7,739 nt of DNA from Rhodopirellula sp. Its GTDB lineage: Bacteria; Planctomycetota; Planctomycetia; Pirellulales; Pirellulaceae. Position numbers and translations under genes: made by a program. The notes beneath the pieces were generated by a model. It had not been told where the DNA came from. It searched no databases and was given only the letters and a program-made list of their open reading frames with translations. This document shows, one piece after another, positions 5,767 to 7,739 of this stretch (positions within the stretch are counted from its first letter, which is position 1; the number at the start of each line of letters is the position of its first letter). The stretch spans positions 1-7,739 of the forward strand of contig DOPG01000135.1 of assembly GCA_003513555.1 (NCBI GenBank). Reading direction: 5' to 3'.

Positions 5767-7739
5767 TCAGCCTTCAGGCCGTGCTACCAGATCGATGGTT
5801 ACCGAAATGGATTCACCGTCCCGCTTCACCGTGACGGGCATTTTCTGCCCAGGTGAACGTGACCGCATGAATTCCAACACTTGCTGCGAGTTCTTGACCG
5901 ACTTGTCACCGAGTTTTTCTAACCAATCACCCGTCTTCAATCCGGCACGCTCCGCTGGTGCTCCTTGAACCAACCCTGAAATCACCACTGCATTCTCGCG
6001 ATTCGCTAGCGATACCCCCATATAAGCGGTAATTTGCCGGCGAACACGCACACGATTCTCTGTCTCAGCGTATTCTGGACGCTGCTCCAAAGTCGCCAAT
6101 TCGTAAGTGACGTCAGAAACTATATCGGTTATGCGGGTTAGTCCACCAAACTCGATTTTGTCGAAATCGTCAGTTGGACGGTGGTAATTGTCATGCAAGC
6201 CAGTGAAGAAGAACAAAACAGGCACACCTGCGGTGTAAAACGACTGGTGGTCACTCGGGCCATATCCAGAAGGCACCTTGAATAAGTCAAACTTGTAATC
6301 CTCATTTGCCGTCTCAACGAGAGCGTCAAACGTCGGCGCAGATCCCGTCCCGTAAATTGTGAGCTCGTTATCTCGCAAACGCCCCACCATATCGAGGTTC
6401 ACCATGGCAACCGTCGACTCAAGTGGAATCACCGGATTCCTGACGTAATGCTGACTACCCAGTAAACCACGCTCCTCTGCACTAAAGCCCATAAAGAGCA
6501 CCTGACGATGCGATTTCTCACCAGCCAACCGCCCCACCATCCTTGCTGCTATTGCTAGCATGGCAGAGGTTCCGCTGGCATTATCATCCGCGCCGTTATG
6601 AATAGCGACGGTCCCTGGAGCTAACGAACCATAGCCACCCATGCCAACATGATCGTAGTGAGCACCCACCACGACAGTTTGGCCAGCCAAGTCCCCTTTA
6701 CCGGGCAGTAACCCTAACACATTGCTCGTGTTTGCTACCGAGGGCTTGAGCTCTGTTTTAAGTGCAGCGGTAACGCCGGCGAGCTTGGTACTTCGTGGAC
6801 TTCCTGTCTCATCAATCGCTGCTTCCAGTTCTGCGAGTGTGTTGCCGGTAGTCTTGGACAAGGCACTTGAAATCACTTCACGCGAAACGGAGACGATGGG
6901 AATCGAGTCTTGGTTCTCTTGGCGAATCCCTGCGTCAGTGAGCCCGAGAACGCCTTGCTGAACATTCGCCAAACTTTCGTCCAATGACTTGATCATCTGG
7001 TTTGCATTGGCGATTTTCTCTTTGATCGACTTACGATTATTCGTTGCATCAGATGGTAATTTTACCAATTGGTCTGCGAGCTTAGTCTTGCGAGTTTTCT
7101 CTTGGTCGATCCGTTGCTTGACATTCTTGACCGCTTCCTCAACGCTTGCCGGATCGTTAACTAGCACAACCGCCTTCGCACCATGCTTGATGGCATTCTC
7201 AATTTTGGTCGCAAAGAAAGCATGACGCGTGTTTTGGGTGCCGGAAAATTTGCTGTCGGGGTCACTTGCTTGCGGCTCCTTCCGCAACATAATCACAATA
7301 GCCCCTCCAACATCCACACCTGCGTAGTCATCGTAATCAAGCCTTGGCGCGGTGACGCCGTAGCCCGCGAACACAATCGGCCCTTTGATATCAGCTCTAC
7401 TACTGCCCAGCGCCAGGGGCATCAGACCCTGATTGAGATTGACGACAATCTCACCAAAATCCGGCTCGGCACTTGATAACGTCAGCCGATTATTCTTCAC
7501 GCCGCCAACGCGCGAGCCCAACTTCACGGCAAATGGTTGCCGTGACTTCCCGTCGACAAGATCGGTTTTCAACCCGATCCCGTTCATGCGATCGACCAGA
7601 TAGCTGGCTGCCACCTCGATAGTCTCATCCGTGACACTTCGGCCACGCAATTCCTCGCTGGCAAGAAACTTGATGTCTGCCCGCAATTGGGTTTCGGTTG
7701 CATCAGCAACTTGAGTGTCGGAAAAAGCACCACCCACAG
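5767..7739 (-). CDS. Secreted M28-family zinc metallopeptidase with PA and PDZ domains, N-terminus outside window
   Basis: A probable exported aminopeptidase-like enzyme. The frame is open to the right edge, so the true start and expected signal peptide are missing; the first GTG in frame (7737) is an edge artefact rather than a start. Counting that codon as residue 1 (656 residues visible): a PA domain spans about 115-300, the M28 catalytic domain about 336-550, and a C-terminal PDZ domain about 572-650 (MGVSLANRENAVVISGL; APAERAGLKTGDWLEKLG). The five M28 metal ligands can be placed: H360 (GAHYDH), bridging D385 (GADDNASG), E422 with catalytic E421 (SAEERG), D449 (NLDMVGR) and H497 (SDHQSF), so it should be active. 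The PA domain carries an unusual Lys/Glu/Gln-rich helical insertion at about 198-262. The 229-bp gap to ompH suggests separate regulation or a loose operon. Specificity cannot be told from the sequence. Confidence 0.93.
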   Translation of the reverse strand, partial: VGGAFSDTQVADATETQLRADIKFLASEELRGRSVTDETIEVAASYLVDRMNGIGLKTDLVDGKSRQPFAVKLGSRVGGVKNNRLTLSSAEPDFGEIVVNLNQGLMPLALGSSRADIKGPIVFAGYGVTAPRLDYDDYAGVDVGGAIVIMLRKEPQASDPDSKFSGTQNTRHAFFATKIENAIKHGAKAVVLVNDPASVEEAVKNVKQRIDQEKTRKTKLADQLVKLPSDATNNRKSIKEKIANANQMIKSLDESLANVQQGVLGLTDAGIRQENQDSIPIVSVSREVISSALSKTTGNTLAELEAAIDETGSPRSTKLAGVTAALKTELKPSVANTSNVLGLLPGKGDLAGQTVVVGAHYDHVGMGGYGSLAPGTVAIHNGADDNASGTSAMLAIAARMVGRLAGEKSHRQVLFMGFSAEERGLLGSQHYVRNPVIPLESTVAMVNLDMVGRLRDNELTIYGTGSAPTFDALVETANEDYKFDLFKVPSGYGPSDHQSFYTAGVPVLFFFTGLHDNYHRPTDDFDKIEFGGLTRITDIVSDVTYELATLEQRPEYAETENRVRVRRQITAYMGVSLANRENAVVISGLVQGAPAERAGLKTGDWLEKLGDKSVKNSQQVLEFMRSRSPGQKMPVTVKRDGESISVTIDLVARPEG

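Noticed and set aside
1..7739. CRISPR array, insertion sequence, phage or defence genes
   Set aside because: No regularly spaced repeats, transposase motifs or terminal inverted repeats were seen; the window is compact housekeeping DNA with consistent strand and codon use.

Overview
The window looks like chromosomal DNA from a Gram-negative, moderate-GC bacterium. I infer a planctomycete of the Rhodopirellula/Pirellulaceae type. The reasons are the frequent GTG starts, an LpxC with Tyr-Trp where proteobacterial enzymes have Leu-His, and a secreted PA-M28-PDZ peptidase beside an OmpH-like chaperone. This placement is inference from the look of the proteins, not a database result.

All six supported genes are on the minus strand, so transcription runs from high to low coordinates. 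From the right edge they are: a secreted M28 metallopeptidase with PA and PDZ domains, N-terminus cut off by the window (5767-7739); a periplasmic Skp/OmpH chaperone (4899-5537); lpxC (3828-4727); lpxA (2956-3765); a Gfo/Idh/MocA oxidoreductase (1862-2959) whose GTG start overlaps the lpxA stop by 4 nt; a stretch of about 584 bp with no supported gene (1278-1861); and the first 425 codons of acetyl-CoA synthetase, acs (1-1277), running off the left edge.

The core is an outer-membrane biogenesis cluster. OmpH/Skp escorts outer-membrane proteins through the periplasm. LpxA and LpxC carry out the first two steps of lipid A synthesis. The oxidoreductase is translationally coupled to lpxA, which recalls gnnA beside lpxA in Acidithiobacillus ferrooxidans. 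Neither lpxD, fabZ, lpxB nor a gnnB-like aminotransferase is in the window. A hairpin with a U-rich tail between ompH and lpxC probably separates, or attenuates between, the chaperone and the lpx genes.

The most unusual observation is that the three consecutive lipid A cluster proteins (LpxC, LpxA and the oxidoreductase) all end in the same pattern, Gln-x-Arg-(Lys/Arg)-Ala-Ala-stop, written with different codons. Other notable points are Trp at the LpxC position whose H19Y change is the E. coli envA1 mutation, Ser at the LpxA acyl-chain ruler position, a long charged helical insertion in the PA domain of the peptidase, and three GTG starts set by clear Shine-Dalgarno sequences.
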